Source of the DNA: Paenibacillus_AM sp052180255
GTDB lineage: Bacteria > Bacillota > Bacilli > Paenibacillales > NBRC-103111
NCBI RefSeq assembly: GCF_052180255.1
Contig: NZ_CP197466.1
Span: 1,860,001-1,924,000, forward strand
Reading direction: 5' to 3'
DNA length: 64,000 bases
The notes under the pieces are model-generated. The model saw only the letters and a list, made by a program, of their open reading frames with translations, ran no database searches and was not told the DNA's origin. Positions 34,153 through 42,902 of the stretch are shown one piece after another (position 1 is the first letter of the stretch; each line of letters starts with the position of its first letter). The translations under genes and the position numbers were made by a program.

Positions 34153-34989
34153 ATGTATTATGTAGGTGCGCATGTATCGACGGCAAAAGGGTATCTAGCA
34201 GCTGCTAAGCAAGTTCAAACAATAGGCGGCAACGCCTTTCAATTCTTTCCGAAAAATCCACGAACCTTGCTTCCAAAGCATTCGATTAATAGGAATGATG
34301 CGGGAGCATGCGCAGCGTATTGTATAGAGAATGATATCATATCGATTGCACATGCCCCGTATCCATTAAATCTTGCCGTAGACCCTGAAGAATCGGGTAT
34401 CATGCTTGAAGCGCTACTTAATGCGTTAATGATCTCGGAGGCATGCGGAGCGATCGGGCTTGTCGTTCACTTTGGAACTTATTCCCATAAGGACCGTCTA
34501 AAAGGATACCATAACCGGATTCAGCTGCTCAATCAAACATTATCGATTTGGTCTGGGGAAGCGCTCATTCTTATTGAGAATCAGGCTGGTGCAGGAGATG
34601 CTGAAGGATCCACTTTTGAAGAGTTAACAACGATACGTAATTTATGCGACCAACCGGAACGTATCGGATTTTGTTTGGATACTTGTCATGCTTTTGCATC
34701 TGGGCTTTGGAAAGGGTACGATTGGGAAGAGGTTGTTCGTTCGGGGCAATCTTCGGGTTACTTTGATCATTTGAAAGCGGTTCATTTGAACGAATCCAAA
34801 TTTGCGGCAGGTGAGAAGCGTGATCGACATGCGCCGATAGGTCATGGGATGATCGGTGAGGAGCATATGCGTAGGATGCTCCAATCTCCTTTTTTAAAAG
34901 GAATACCGATCGTTCTGGAAACACCATCAATAGTGACTGCAACACATCAACAACAAATTCATTACGTTAAACAACTATTGCATGTATAA
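34153..34989 (+). CDS. nfo: Endonuclease IV (AP endonuclease)
   Basis: 278 aa from ATG 34153 (MYYVGAHVSTAKG), 8 nt after GGAGCGA; the frame is open 14 codons upstream from a GTG without support. TIM barrel with three zinc sites: GAHVS, AHAPYPLNLA, IENQAGAG, IGFCLDTCHAFASG, HLNESK and HAPIGHGMIG. It cleaves 5' of abasic sites and some oxidised bases. Downstream of mrfAB, so excision and AP-site processing are probably coexpressed. Confidence 0.94.
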   Translation: MYYVGAHVSTAKGYLAAAKQVQTIGGNAFQFFPKNPRTLLPKHSINRNDAGACAAYCIENDIISIAHAPYPLNLAVDPEESGIMLEALLNALMISEACGAIGLVVHFGTYSHKDRLKGYHNRIQLLNQTLSIWSGEALILIENQAGAGDAEGSTFEELTTIRNLCDQPERIGFCLDTCHAFASGLWKGYDWEEVVRSGQSSGYFDHLKAVHLNESKFAAGEKRDRHAPIGHGMIGEEHMRRMLQSPFLKGIPIVLETPSIVTATHQQQIHYVKQLLHV

Positions 34990-35010
34990 TCAATGAGGGG
35001 GAAAACGACT

Positions 35011-35349
35011 GTGATTCACGTGTACTTGGACGATGCGAGACGTTGTCCGAAAGGGTTCGTACTTGCTAGGAATGCTGCAGAATGTATTCTCTTGCTTCAA
35101 TCAAGCGAGGTGGATATATTATCATTAGATTATGATCTAGGTTGGGATCAGCCTAACGGCGGCGAAGTTGTCAGATGGATTGTGGCAGCAGGGAAGTTCC
35201 CAAGTCGTATTTATTTACATACTTCATCTCATATTGGAAAAACGAAGATGTACGAAGAGCTTTACGCGGCAAAACCAGATAAGGTTTATATACATAATGG
35301 ACCGATGCCAGATGAATTGATTGTACAAATTGCTCAAAAAGAGACATAA
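35011..35349 (+). CDS. Cyclic-phosphate-processing receiver-domain (cREC) protein
   Basis: 112 aa from GTG 35011, 8 nt after GAGGGGG; the ATG at 34993 would place that Shine-Dalgarno inside the gene. The fold is receiver-like: VIHVYLDDARRCPKG, ILSLDYDLGWD, GGEVVRWIV and YLHTSSHIG. The family has been linked by comparative genomics to handling of RNA cyclic-phosphate ends; catalysis is unproven. It lies between nfo and an ABC ATPase, with a 21-bp gap to nfo. Confidence 0.75.
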   Translation: MIHVYLDDARRCPKGFVLARNAAECILLLQSSEVDILSLDYDLGWDQPNGGEVVRWIVAAGKFPSRIYLHTSSHIGKTKMYEELYAAKPDKVYIHNGPMPDELIVQIAQKET

Positions 35350-35392
35350 TCATGGATAGGTAACTTTTTTGGGGAGAATCGGGGGAAGAGTC

Positions 35393-36154
35393 ATGATTTC
35401 GTTGTCGAATATCGATTTTATTCGGGAAGAACGACATATTTTACAAGATATTCATCTAGAGATTGGTAAAGGTGAGCATTGGGTTATCCTAGGTCGGAAT
35501 GGTTCTGGTAAGACAACGATGCTTGAACTTGTGAATGGCTATGAGTTTCCAAGTAAGGGTAAGGTTGAAGTGTTGGGTAATGTATATGGCAAGTGCGATG
35601 TGCGAGAAGTTAGACGACGCATCGGGTATATATCGCAATCCTTATTTGAAAAGCAAAATCAAGGTGATCCTGTATGGGAAGTTGTTGCTACAGGGCAATA
35701 TGCATTTTTGCGTTTTTACGAAGCGATAGAACCTGAAGTGATTGATAAAGCTGTTGCGATGCTAAAACGCATGGGCTTAGACCACTTGAAAAATCAACCC
35801 CTAGGGTCGTTATCTCAAGGTGAGCGTAAGAAAGTAATGCTTGCTCGCGCATTGATGACTGAACCAGAGATTCTCATCATGGACGAGCCTTGCTCAGGTC
35901 TTGATTTGTATGAACGTGAGAAATTACTAGACACAATTACAACAATGAGCAATGAAATTACAGTCGTCTACGTCACGCATCATATCGAGGAAATTGTACC
36001 CATGTTCACGCATGCAGCGCTTGTTGAAAGTGGCCGCATTATCGCATCTGGTGTTAAAAGAGATGTATTAACAAGTGAGAATTTGCAGCAGGTTTACGAC
36101 GTTCCTGTGGAAATTGAATGGTTCCGCGAACGGCCGTGGATCAAGGTATTATAG
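35393..36154 (+). CDS. ylmA: YlmA-type ABC ATPase
   Basis: 253 aa from ATG 35393, after GGGGGAAGAG; an upstream TTG (35369) is unlikely. Single nucleotide-binding domain: Walker A LGRNGSGKTT, Q-loop YISQSLF, signature LSQGERKK, Walker B ILIMDEPCSGLD and switch His in VTHHIEE. No permease gene is adjacent. Such stand-alone YlmA/ModF-like ATPases may act with an unlinked membrane partner or not in transport at all. Confidence 0.85.
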   Translation: MISLSNIDFIREERHILQDIHLEIGKGEHWVILGRNGSGKTTMLELVNGYEFPSKGKVEVLGNVYGKCDVREVRRRIGYISQSLFEKQNQGDPVWEVVATGQYAFLRFYEAIEPEVIDKAVAMLKRMGLDHLKNQPLGSLSQGERKKVMLARALMTEPEILIMDEPCSGLDLYEREKLLDTITTMSNEITVVYVTHHIEEIVPMFTHAALVESGRIIASGVKRDVLTSENLQQVYDVPVEIEWFRERPWIKVL

Positions 36155-36190
36155 GTTTGTAAGGTTGTAATGAATGAAGGATGTGGAAGA

Positions 36191-37282
36191 ATGGAAAATC
36201 AACTAGAAATGAACAACTCCCGTTCCAAGTGGATTGGTACGTCGAATCGCGGTTTTGCCGTGTATGCAATTGAAGAATTAAGAAGACTTTTACCAGGATT
36301 TAAGTTTTCCTACTTGATGCCAGCTGAGGTATTCATGTTTGATGTGCCGATGACTAAAGAAGATGTGCTTGCAGCCATTTATCGGGAAATGCCGATGTTC
36401 TTACGTCACTTGCAGCCTGTCGAGTATGAGATTGAGCGTGTAAATGAAGAAGTTGAAAATGCTGAGTCTGAAGAACTTGCTGAAGTGAATCATGCAGACC
36501 TAACAGCGCTCTCAAACATGCTTGCAGAACACTACTCGTTTGCAGCAGATGAAAAAGTTACAGTTCAAGTACGTAAGTCAGAAGGAATCCCTATGGCTTA
36601 TCCCCTGGCCGCTATTCGAGAAAAGGCTGACTTCTTACTTCGTGAAAAGTTCGGTGCTGAGCCTGTTGTGCGTGGCGCAGATCGTATAATCTCGATCTTC
36701 CTTATAGAGGATATGATGTTCGTCGGGGTTTCCCGCCCACAAGATAATGTGTCTGACTGGTCGGGTGGCGCCATTCGTTTTCGTAAAGAAGATGGACAGG
36801 TATCACGGGCGAAGTTCAAGCTGCTTGAAGCAGAATATGTATTCAGTCTCGATTTTACCCAATACCGCAGCGCGGTTGATCTTGGAGCTGCTCCAGGAGG
36901 ATGGACAAGCTTGCTTCTAGAGAGAGGTCTTGAAGTTACGGCTATCGATACAGGTACCCTTGATCCCTCACTAATGAAGAATAAGAACCTGAAATTCATA
37001 CGTAAAAATGCAAGTTCAGTGAAGCTTCCAGAGCGTGGTTTTGACCTGATTGTATGCGATATGAGCTGGAATCCGCGTCAAAGCGCAGGTCTTTTGAAAG
37101 ATTTATTGTACGCTTTACAGTATGGTGGTACAGTTATCGTAACAGTGAAGCTTATGAACAAGAAAGCGTTCCAGACAATCAAAGATTTCGTGCGTCAATT
37201 GGAGCCTGAGCTTCAGCTTCAAGGTGCTAAACAGTTATTCCACAACAGAGAAGAATTGACATTATTTTTACTAAAAAAATAA
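36191..37282 (+). CDS. FtsJ/RlmM-like SAM-dependent RNA methyltransferase
   Basis: 363 aa from ATG 36191 (MENQLEMNNSR), 9 nt after AAGGA; ATG 36170 is possible. The N-terminal half looks THUMP-like (SNRGFAVYAIEELRRLL). The Rossmann methyltransferase has motif I DLGAAPGGWTSLL, a catalytic-type Asp in VCDMSWNP and Lys in VTVKLMNKK, the K-D-K-E pattern of 2'-O-ribose methyltransferases. E. coli RlmM modifies C2498 of 23S rRNA; the target here is unverified. Confidence 0.83.
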   Translation: MENQLEMNNSRSKWIGTSNRGFAVYAIEELRRLLPGFKFSYLMPAEVFMFDVPMTKEDVLAAIYREMPMFLRHLQPVEYEIERVNEEVENAESEELAEVNHADLTALSNMLAEHYSFAADEKVTVQVRKSEGIPMAYPLAAIREKADFLLREKFGAEPVVRGADRIISIFLIEDMMFVGVSRPQDNVSDWSGGAIRFRKEDGQVSRAKFKLLEAEYVFSLDFTQYRSAVDLGAAPGGWTSLLLERGLEVTAIDTGTLDPSLMKNKNLKFIRKNASSVKLPERGFDLIVCDMSWNPRQSAGLLKDLLYALQYGGTVIVTVKLMNKKAFQTIKDFVRQLEPELQLQGAKQLFHNREELTLFLLKK

Positions 37283-37306
37283 CAATGAAAGTTGGGGAAC
37301 TGGAAG

Positions 37307-37993
37307 ATGAAAATCCAATTTCTAGGTCATTCTTGTTTTTTGGTTGAGGCTAATGGATCGCGGGTCATCATTGATCCTTTTTTAACGGAAAATCCAAGTG
37401 CAGCAGTTAAAGCCAATGATATTCAAGTGGATGCCGTGCTGCTAACTCATGGTCACTTTGATCATGTTGGGGATGCACTTGAAATAGCCCTTGCGAACAA
37501 TTGCCCCATCGTAGCGAATTATGAGATTAGCATGTATTTCGGATCACAAGGTGCTAAAGTAGCGCCGATGCAACTAGGTGGGGCACGAACATTCGATTGG
37601 GGAAAAGTGAAACTAACGATTGCGTTCCATGGTTCAGGTTTGGAGCTTCCAGACGGATCAATCATTAATGGAGGTAATCCTTGTGGGATCTTGCTTACGA
37701 TGGGGGATAAGACCTTCTATCATGCAGGGGACACGGCTTTATTTGGTGATATGAAATTAATCGGTGAATTACATCAGATTGACGCTGCGGCACTGCCGAT
37801 TGGGGACGTATTTACAATGGGACCGGAAGATGCCTATCTGGCTGCTTCATGGATTAATGCGGGTCAATACATCCCTATACACTACAATACATTTGAACCC
37901 ATCGTACAGGATGCAAATGCTTGGATAGCTGGATTATCTGAGCGTGGTCTTCGTGGTACGGCATTATTGCCTGGTGAACATATTCAGCTTTAA
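37307..37993 (+). CDS. UPF0173 metal-dependent hydrolase (YtkL-like)
   Basis: 228 aa from ATG 37307 (MKIQFLGHSCFLVE); a TTG five codons upstream is less likely. Metallo-beta-lactamase fold: LTHGHFDHVGD holds the zinc ligands, with YHAGDTALF, LPIGDVFTMGPEDA and PIHYNTFE. Substrate unknown, although the fold often cleaves phosphodiesters or lactones. It ends the seven-gene run that starts at mrfA and is closed by a terminator shared with a convergent SASP gene. Confidence 0.9.
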   Translation: MKIQFLGHSCFLVEANGSRVIIDPFLTENPSAAVKANDIQVDAVLLTHGHFDHVGDALEIALANNCPIVANYEISMYFGSQGAKVAPMQLGGARTFDWGKVKLTIAFHGSGLELPDGSIINGGNPCGILLTMGDKTFYHAGDTALFGDMKLIGELHQIDAAALPIGDVFTMGPEDAYLAASWINAGQYIPIHYNTFEPIVQDANAWIAGLSERGLRGTALLPGEHIQL

Positions 37994-37998
37994 AAAAT

Positions 37999-38040
37999 AA
38001 AGGACTATGCGTGGATGCTTTCCTCGTCGTAGTCCTTTTT
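37999..38040. terminator. Terminator between UPF0173 gene and SASP gene
   Basis: AAAGGACTA (37999-38007) pairs with TAGTCCTTT (38030-38038), followed by Ts; AT-rich on the other side too, so it may serve both convergent genes. Confidence 0.85.
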
Positions 38041-38045
38041 CTATG

Positions 38046-38267
38046 CTAACGGCTCGTCCGTCCGTTCAACATTTCTTCAGCCATTTGTACTAAACGCTTT
38101 GTCATGTTGCCACCGATCGTACCGGCATCACGTGTTAACATGTTCCCATAATACCCACCTGACGAGAGATCAATTCCAAATTGCTGGGCGACTTCAAGTT
38201 TTAATTGTTCCATAGCGTGAGCAGCGCGTGGCTCTAATAAGCGATTCGTACTTCTACGGCTTGCCAT
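38046..38267 (-). CDS. Alpha/beta-type small acid-soluble spore protein (SASP)
   Basis: 73 aa. Conserved SASP blocks: LKLEVAQQFGIDL, containing the germination-protease cleavage region, and GGNMTKRLVQMAEEML near the C-terminus. SASPs coat forespore DNA, shift it toward an A-like form and protect against UV and heat; they feed amino acids at germination. AAGGAGG precedes ATG. Expression is expected from a forespore sigma factor, but I could not pick a convincing sigma-G promoter. Confidence 0.95.
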   Translation of the reverse strand: MASRRSTNRLLEPRAAHAMEQLKLEVAQQFGIDLSSGGYYGNMLTRDAGTIGGNMTKRLVQMAEEMLNGRTSR

Positions 38268-38433
38268 GTATATGCCTCCTTAAATAATGGGTTCGGATGT
38301 ATTCTTAGACAATTAAACAAATATTATCCAACTTATTGCGAGGAAAATGAGTCTAGATTTACTGAAATTTCTGTGAGATGATGGGTAAGTTGAGTTTTGA
38401 AGTCTATTTTCAACCAAGAAGGAGAGATATCGA

Positions 38434-40242
38434 ATGCAAGAACGACTTAAACGTAATGAAGTACCGATTGAAGCAACCTGGAATTTGGCGGACTTGTTCC
38501 CATCTGATGAGGCTTGGAAAGAGGAATTGCTTCAGATTCAAAATGATTTATCCGCTGTGACCCAATATAAAGATTTACTTCATGAAGGACCGAAGAACTT
38601 GCTTGCATGTTTGCAAGCACAAGATACACTCTTAGCCCGTTCAGTTAGAGCTGCTACATATGCAAGTCTGAAACAATCCCAAGAGAGTACGAACCCTGTT
38701 AATCAAGCAAATTCGGGAATTGCTGGCGATGCGATCTCCAAGATCGGTGCAGCATTATCCTTTGTGAATTCTGAGATTTTGGAACTTCCAGAAGGTACGA
38801 TTGAGCGCTATTTAACGGAAGAACCTGATCTTACTATTTTCAAAAAAAATCTAAACGATCTGCTCGAACATAAACCACACAAGCTTTCAGCGGAGACAGA
38901 AACTGTACTTGCGTCGCTGGGAGAGGTAATGGGATTGCCGCAGCGTGTTTATTTGCGTAGTAAACTATCGGATATGACTTTCACAGGAATTGAAACATCC
39001 GACGGTGAAAAGTTACCCGTTTCTTTTGGCTTGTATGAAACTAGGTACGAAATGTCTTCAAACACGGAGCTGCGTCGCAATGCGTATGCATCCTTTTCCA
39101 AAACATTGTCTCAGTATAAAAATACATTTGCTGAAGCGTACGGTACTGAGGTTAAGAAGCAAGTTGTGATGTCTCGCCTTCGTGGATATGAGTCCGTTAC
39201 CCATATGCTCTTGGAATCGCAGCAGGTAACAATTGAGATGTATCATAACATTCATGATATCATTCTAAAAAATCTAGCTCCGCACATGCGTCGCTATGCT
39301 CAATTGAAGAAACGAGTTCTTGGACTTGATAAAATGCTCTATTGTGATCTCAAGGCTCCGCTTGATCCTACCTACAACCCCAAAATTACGTATGACGAAG
39401 CTTGCACCCTTATTCAAGATGCACTGCAAGTGATGGGTGACGAATATAGTGAGATTATGAAAGAGGCGGTAGCGGGTCGATGGATCGATTATGTAGATAA
39501 TGTGGGCAAATCGACAGGTGCTTTCTGTTCGTCACCATATGGTGCTCATCCGTATATCCTGATTTCTTGGGCAGATAGTATGCGAGGTGCATTTACGCTA
39601 GCGCATGAGCTTGGTCATGCGGGACACTTCCGACTTGCGGGACGTAATCAAATTTATTCGAACACGCGTCCATCCCTGTATGCGATTGAGGCACCATCGA
39701 CGATGAATGAACTTCTGCTTGCACAGCATATTTTGAAACAATCCAATGATACTAGACAAAAACGATGGGTTATCACGCAGTTATTGAATACGTATTATCA
39801 TAATTTTGTGATGCATTTGCTCGAAGGTGAGATGCAGCGAGGTGTGTACGAATTAGCAATGGCTGGGGAATCATTGACTGCAAAACGCTTATGTGAGCTT
39901 AAAGGTCAAGTATTGTCATCGTTCTGGGGAGAAGAAGTCGAGATCGATGAGGGGGCTACGTATACATGGATGCGTCAGCCGCATTATTACAGAGGTCTTT
40001 ATCCTTATACGTATTCTGCTGGACTGACTGTTTCTACAGCAGCATCGAAAATGATTCAAGAAGAAGGTCAGCCTGCGGTGGATCGCTGGTTGCAAGTATT
40101 GAAGGCAGGTGGTACTTTAAAGCCACTTGAGTTGTTCCAGATCGCAGGTGTGGATATGAGTGGAACCGAGCCCATTGAACGTGCAGTTGCTTACGTAGGA
40201 GAACTTATTGATGAATTGGAAGCTTTGTACGAGGTTGAATAA
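38434..40242 (+). CDS. pepF: Oligoendopeptidase F (M3 family)
   Basis: 602 aa. Zinc metallopeptidase with HELGH at residues 391-395 (His-391, Glu-392, His-395) and the third-ligand region IEAPSTMNELLL. The N-terminal helical region ATWNLADLFPSDEAW is typical of PepF. It degrades cytosolic peptides of about 7-17 residues; Bacillus homologues have been linked to signal-peptide turnover and sporulation control. AAGGAGAG precedes ATG. No signal peptide. Confidence 0.94.
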   Translation: MQERLKRNEVPIEATWNLADLFPSDEAWKEELLQIQNDLSAVTQYKDLLHEGPKNLLACLQAQDTLLARSVRAATYASLKQSQESTNPVNQANSGIAGDAISKIGAALSFVNSEILELPEGTIERYLTEEPDLTIFKKNLNDLLEHKPHKLSAETETVLASLGEVMGLPQRVYLRSKLSDMTFTGIETSDGEKLPVSFGLYETRYEMSSNTELRRNAYASFSKTLSQYKNTFAEAYGTEVKKQVVMSRLRGYESVTHMLLESQQVTIEMYHNIHDIILKNLAPHMRRYAQLKKRVLGLDKMLYCDLKAPLDPTYNPKITYDEACTLIQDALQVMGDEYSEIMKEAVAGRWIDYVDNVGKSTGAFCSSPYGAHPYILISWADSMRGAFTLAHELGHAGHFRLAGRNQIYSNTRPSLYAIEAPSTMNELLLAQHILKQSNDTRQKRWVITQLLNTYYHNFVMHLLEGEMQRGVYELAMAGESLTAKRLCELKGQVLSSFWGEEVEIDEGATYTWMRQPHYYRGLYPYTYSAGLTVSTAASKMIQEEGQPAVDRWLQVLKAGGTLKPLELFQIAGVDMSGTEPIERAVAYVGELIDELEALYEVE

Positions 40243-40251
40243 TTCTTAGTC

Positions 40252-40280
40252 TTGTCTGAACTTGGAAAATATGCTACAAT
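40252..40280 (+). promoter_or_regulatory. Promoter of the Tad-locus leader
   Basis: TTGTCT (40252-40257), 17-bp spacer, TACAAT (40275-40280). Transcription from about 40287 would run straight into the hairpin at 40311-40351. Confidence 0.6.
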
Positions 40281-40310
40281 TTTCTCAAATTCTATCGTTA
40301 TTAAAAGCGG

Positions 40311-40358
40311 AAGCACCGCTGATGGCAATTATTTGCCTTCAGTGTGTGCTTTTTTTGT
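40311..40358 (+). terminator. Terminator or attenuator before the Tad locus
   Basis: AAGCAC pairs with GTGCTT (40311-40316, 40346-40351), with inner CTGA/TCAG and GGCAA/TTGCC helices, followed by seven Ts. It may end pepF transcripts, but it also lies 24 nt after a start site. A competing small hairpin AGCGG/CCGCT (40306-40320) overlaps its left arm, so a terminator/antiterminator switch is possible. Confidence 0.75.
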
Positions 40359-40386
40359 TTTTTCTAAGGGGGTATGGGTTTCAGAA

Positions 40387-40473
40387 GTGGATAAAAAGAA
40401 TATTTTTCGTGGAGCAGTAGCCCTTGCGGCATGTGGGATTGCACTATTGATATATGGCATCTTGCAAATGTAG
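40387..40473 (+). CDS. Small single-helix membrane peptide at the head of the Tad locus
   Basis: 28 aa from GTG 40387: DKKNIFRGAVALAACG followed by a hydrophobic stretch ending LQM. The open frame extends back to 40252 but that part overlaps the promoter and terminator, so only the 3' part can be translated from this promoter. AAGGGGG lies about 14 nt before the GTG, further than ideal. Function unknown; it may be a regulatory or accessory peptide, or not a gene. Confidence 0.4.
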   Translation: MDKKNIFRGAVALAACGIALLIYGILQM

Positions 40474-40518
40474 TCAAGTTAGAATGAAAGTGAATCATCT
40501 AAAGGAAAGGGGAGCGAG

Positions 40519-41646
40519 ATGAAGCCATACACGTTCGTGGTTGTGATAGAAGATCAAATGTATACCGATGGTCTCATTGCATTTTTACATGGATCGGGAT
40601 TCGGAAATAAAGTAGAACTGGTCGTATTTACACAGGCATCATCAGCATTTGAATATTTGGATCGAAGCAGTTATAAACCGCTTGTAATTGTTTCAGAAAC
40701 GCTTGAAGAGGAAGCATCAAAGCGTGTTGATCGGGCTGGTATGGTGGTGCTTTATGAGAAGAATGATTTTAAACAAGAGATCGAGCTTGCTGGTACATAC
40801 GGTCTCTATAAATACCAACCTCTAACTCGATTATTTAATCAATTGGTTGCGTATGAAGTGGAACGTCAGCAAAAGTTTACACAGTTTGAAGTTGAAGTGG
40901 AAAGTCGCACGAAGACGATTTCTGTATTTTCTGCGGCTGGTGGATGTGGAAAGACGACAGTGGCTCTCCATACAGCCATTGGACTTACTTCGATGCAGTA
41001 TCATGTGTTGTATTTGTCGCTAGAGTCGATTGGTTCTGCGATACAGTTTTTGCAAGGTGAGGCTGGAGAAGATCTAAGAGGAAATACCCTCTCTCAACTG
41101 CTCTACCACTGGAAAACAGATGCGACGAGGCTGCTAACGAAGCTTGAGACTCTAAAGGGACATGATGCGGCAAGCGGACTTGATTACATCGTGAATACCA
41201 ATCAAATGCGAGAGATGGAAGTGATGACGCGCAGAGATATTGCTGATTTCATAGCGGCAATTAAGATGACCAATCTCTACGATTGGATCATACTCGACCT
41301 AGAAACATCGGTACATCCACGCATACTTGGCGCGCTTGAAAGCAGTGATGAAGTGCTATGGCTGCTTGGTGACGACACGATCTGTTTGAGTAAAACAAAA
41401 GCAATGAAAAAACTGCTGCCGGTCATTAAAGAGATGCATTTTATCGTAAACAAATATACGGGTACTATGCACAATGACCTTGATCCATTTGATTGTGCTG
41501 CTTCATTCTACCTTCCGTACATACCAGAGTGGAAGACGGTATCAAACCCTGTGTCCATGCTTGCTCACCCTCATTTTCAAGATAGTATCCGAGTTTTGTT
41601 ACGGCGTATGATCGCGGATGCATCTTTAAGTGGGGGAATGAAGTAA
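40519..41646 (+). CDS. TadZ/CpaE-like ATPase with degenerate receiver domain
   Basis: 375 aa. The N-terminal 115 residues resemble a response-regulator receiver (VVVIEDQ at strand 1), but the usual phospho-acceptor position reads VIVSET, so it is probably a pseudo-receiver. The C-terminal half is a MinD/ParA-like ATPase with deviant Walker A FSAAGGCGKTT (Lys-145) and WIILDLE. In Tad systems TadZ/CpaE positions the pilus machine at a cell site. GGAAAGGGGAG precedes ATG; its stop overlaps the cpaF start (TAATG). Confidence 0.85.
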   Translation: MKPYTFVVVIEDQMYTDGLIAFLHGSGFGNKVELVVFTQASSAFEYLDRSSYKPLVIVSETLEEEASKRVDRAGMVVLYEKNDFKQEIELAGTYGLYKYQPLTRLFNQLVAYEVERQQKFTQFEVEVESRTKTISVFSAAGGCGKTTVALHTAIGLTSMQYHVLYLSLESIGSAIQFLQGEAGEDLRGNTLSQLLYHWKTDATRLLTKLETLKGHDAASGLDYIVNTNQMREMEVMTRRDIADFIAAIKMTNLYDWIILDLETSVHPRILGALESSDEVLWLLGDDTICLSKTKAMKKLLPVIKEMHFIVNKYTGTMHNDLDPFDCAASFYLPYIPEWKTVSNPVSMLAHPHFQDSIRVLLRRMIADASLSGGMK

Positions 41647-42902
41647 TGCGTCTTGAGCAGTTACGTCATTTGAAAAATAGAGTATCACAGCAAATGGATT
41701 TATCTATTTCCATTTCAGATGAAGAATTGATGGACCTCATAGAGAAAGTGGTTCTTTCTGAAGAGCATCCTCATGCATTAACAGCAGCAGATATCCAAAC
41801 CTATGTCAGGCGAATATTTAGCAGTTATCGGGGGCTGGATGTGCTGCAGCCCTATGTGAATGATCCAGCTATTACGGAAATCATGGTGAATGGTCATCGG
41901 GACTTGTTCATTGAAAAAGATGGCCGTGTGATCAAGCTTGAAGAAGGCTTTGAGAGTCGGGAGCGCTTGGAGGATATCATTCAAGGGATTGTCGCAAAAG
42001 TGAACCGGACAGTGAATGAATCTTCACCTATAGTCGATGCTAGATTGCCAGATGGTTCTCGTGTCAATGTGGTGCTTCCGCCTATTGCATTGCAAGGGCC
42101 AACAATGACGATTCGAAAGTTTCCTGAAAGCCCGATGACGATGGATAACTTAATCGTAAGAGGAGCGCTGTCCCAAGAAGCTGCTGAACTCCTTCATCTG
42201 TTTGTAATTGGGAAATATAACATCTTTATTGCAGGTGGGACGGGCTCAGGCAAGACAACTTTCTTAAATGCCTTGTCTCAGTGGATTCCATCAGGTGAGC
42301 GGATTATTACGATCGAGGATTCAGCTGAACTGCAAATTCGAACGGTTCCGAATCTCGTATCACTTGAAACGCGCAATGCCAATACGGAAGGCAAAGGTGA
42401 AATATCGATGCGGGATTTGATCAAATCGTCGCTGCGAATGAGACCGAATCGGATCATTGTCGGGGAGGTTCGGGGTGCAGAGGCGTTAGATATGCTGAGC
42501 GCGATGAACACCGGACATGATGGTAGCCTTTCGACCGGTCATGCTAACTCCTCGCAGGATATGTTAAGTCGATTAGAGACGATGGTGCTCAGTGCAGCTC
42601 CTCTACCGATTGAAGTTATTCGTAAACAAATTTGTTCCGCGATTGATGTCATTGTACATCTAAGTCGAATGCGGGATTCTTCTCGCAGAGTACTAGAAAT
42701 TAGTGAGGTTGTTGGCATGAAAGATGGCGAGGTGCAGCTTCATCCTATTTTCAAATTCCAAGAAGAAGAGCATTCAGATAAAGCGAGGGTACAAGGAAAA
42801 CTTCAGTACTGTAATAACGGACTTAACCATTTGCAAAAATTACAGATGGCTGGATTGCAGCCACCCAAATGGCTGTTTTCATCTAAGGAGGAATCTAGTT
42901 GA
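41646..42902 (+). CDS. cpaF: CpaF/TadA secretion ATPase
   Basis: 418 aa, type II/IV secretion motor ATPase. N-terminal domain ends in YVNDPAITEIMVNGHRDLF; the core has Walker A GGTGSGKTTF (Lys-203), ITIEDSAEL (Asp box), RPNRIIVGEVRGAEALDML (Walker B) and GHDGSLSTGHANS (His box). It powers extension, and in some systems retraction, of Flp/Tad pili from the cytoplasm. It overlaps tadZ by 1 nt and tadB by 4 nt, so the genes are translationally coupled. Confidence 0.95.
   Translation: MRLEQLRHLKNRVSQQMDLSISISDEELMDLIEKVVLSEEHPHALTAADIQTYVRRIFSSYRGLDVLQPYVNDPAITEIMVNGHRDLFIEKDGRVIKLEEGFESRERLEDIIQGIVAKVNRTVNESSPIVDARLPDGSRVNVVLPPIALQGPTMTIRKFPESPMTMDNLIVRGALSQEAAELLHLFVIGKYNIFIAGGTGSGKTTFLNALSQWIPSGERIITIEDSAELQIRTVPNLVSLETRNANTEGKGEISMRDLIKSSLRMRPNRIIVGEVRGAEALDMLSAMNTGHDGSLSTGHANSSQDMLSRLETMVLSAAPLPIEVIRKQICSAIDVIVHLSRMRDSSRRVLEISEVVGMKDGEVQLHPIFKFQEEEHSDKARVQGKLQYCNNGLNHLQKLQMAGLQPPKWLFSSKEESS

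Noticed and set aside
40252..40386. N-terminal part of a 73-codon open frame upstream of the Tad locus
   Set aside because: It overlaps the -35, -10 and terminator hairpin; only the last 28 codons can be translated from the visible promoter.
41330..42560. Possible hairpin array in the tadZ-cpaF region
   Set aside because: Only scattered short matches with long loops; no regular tiling.
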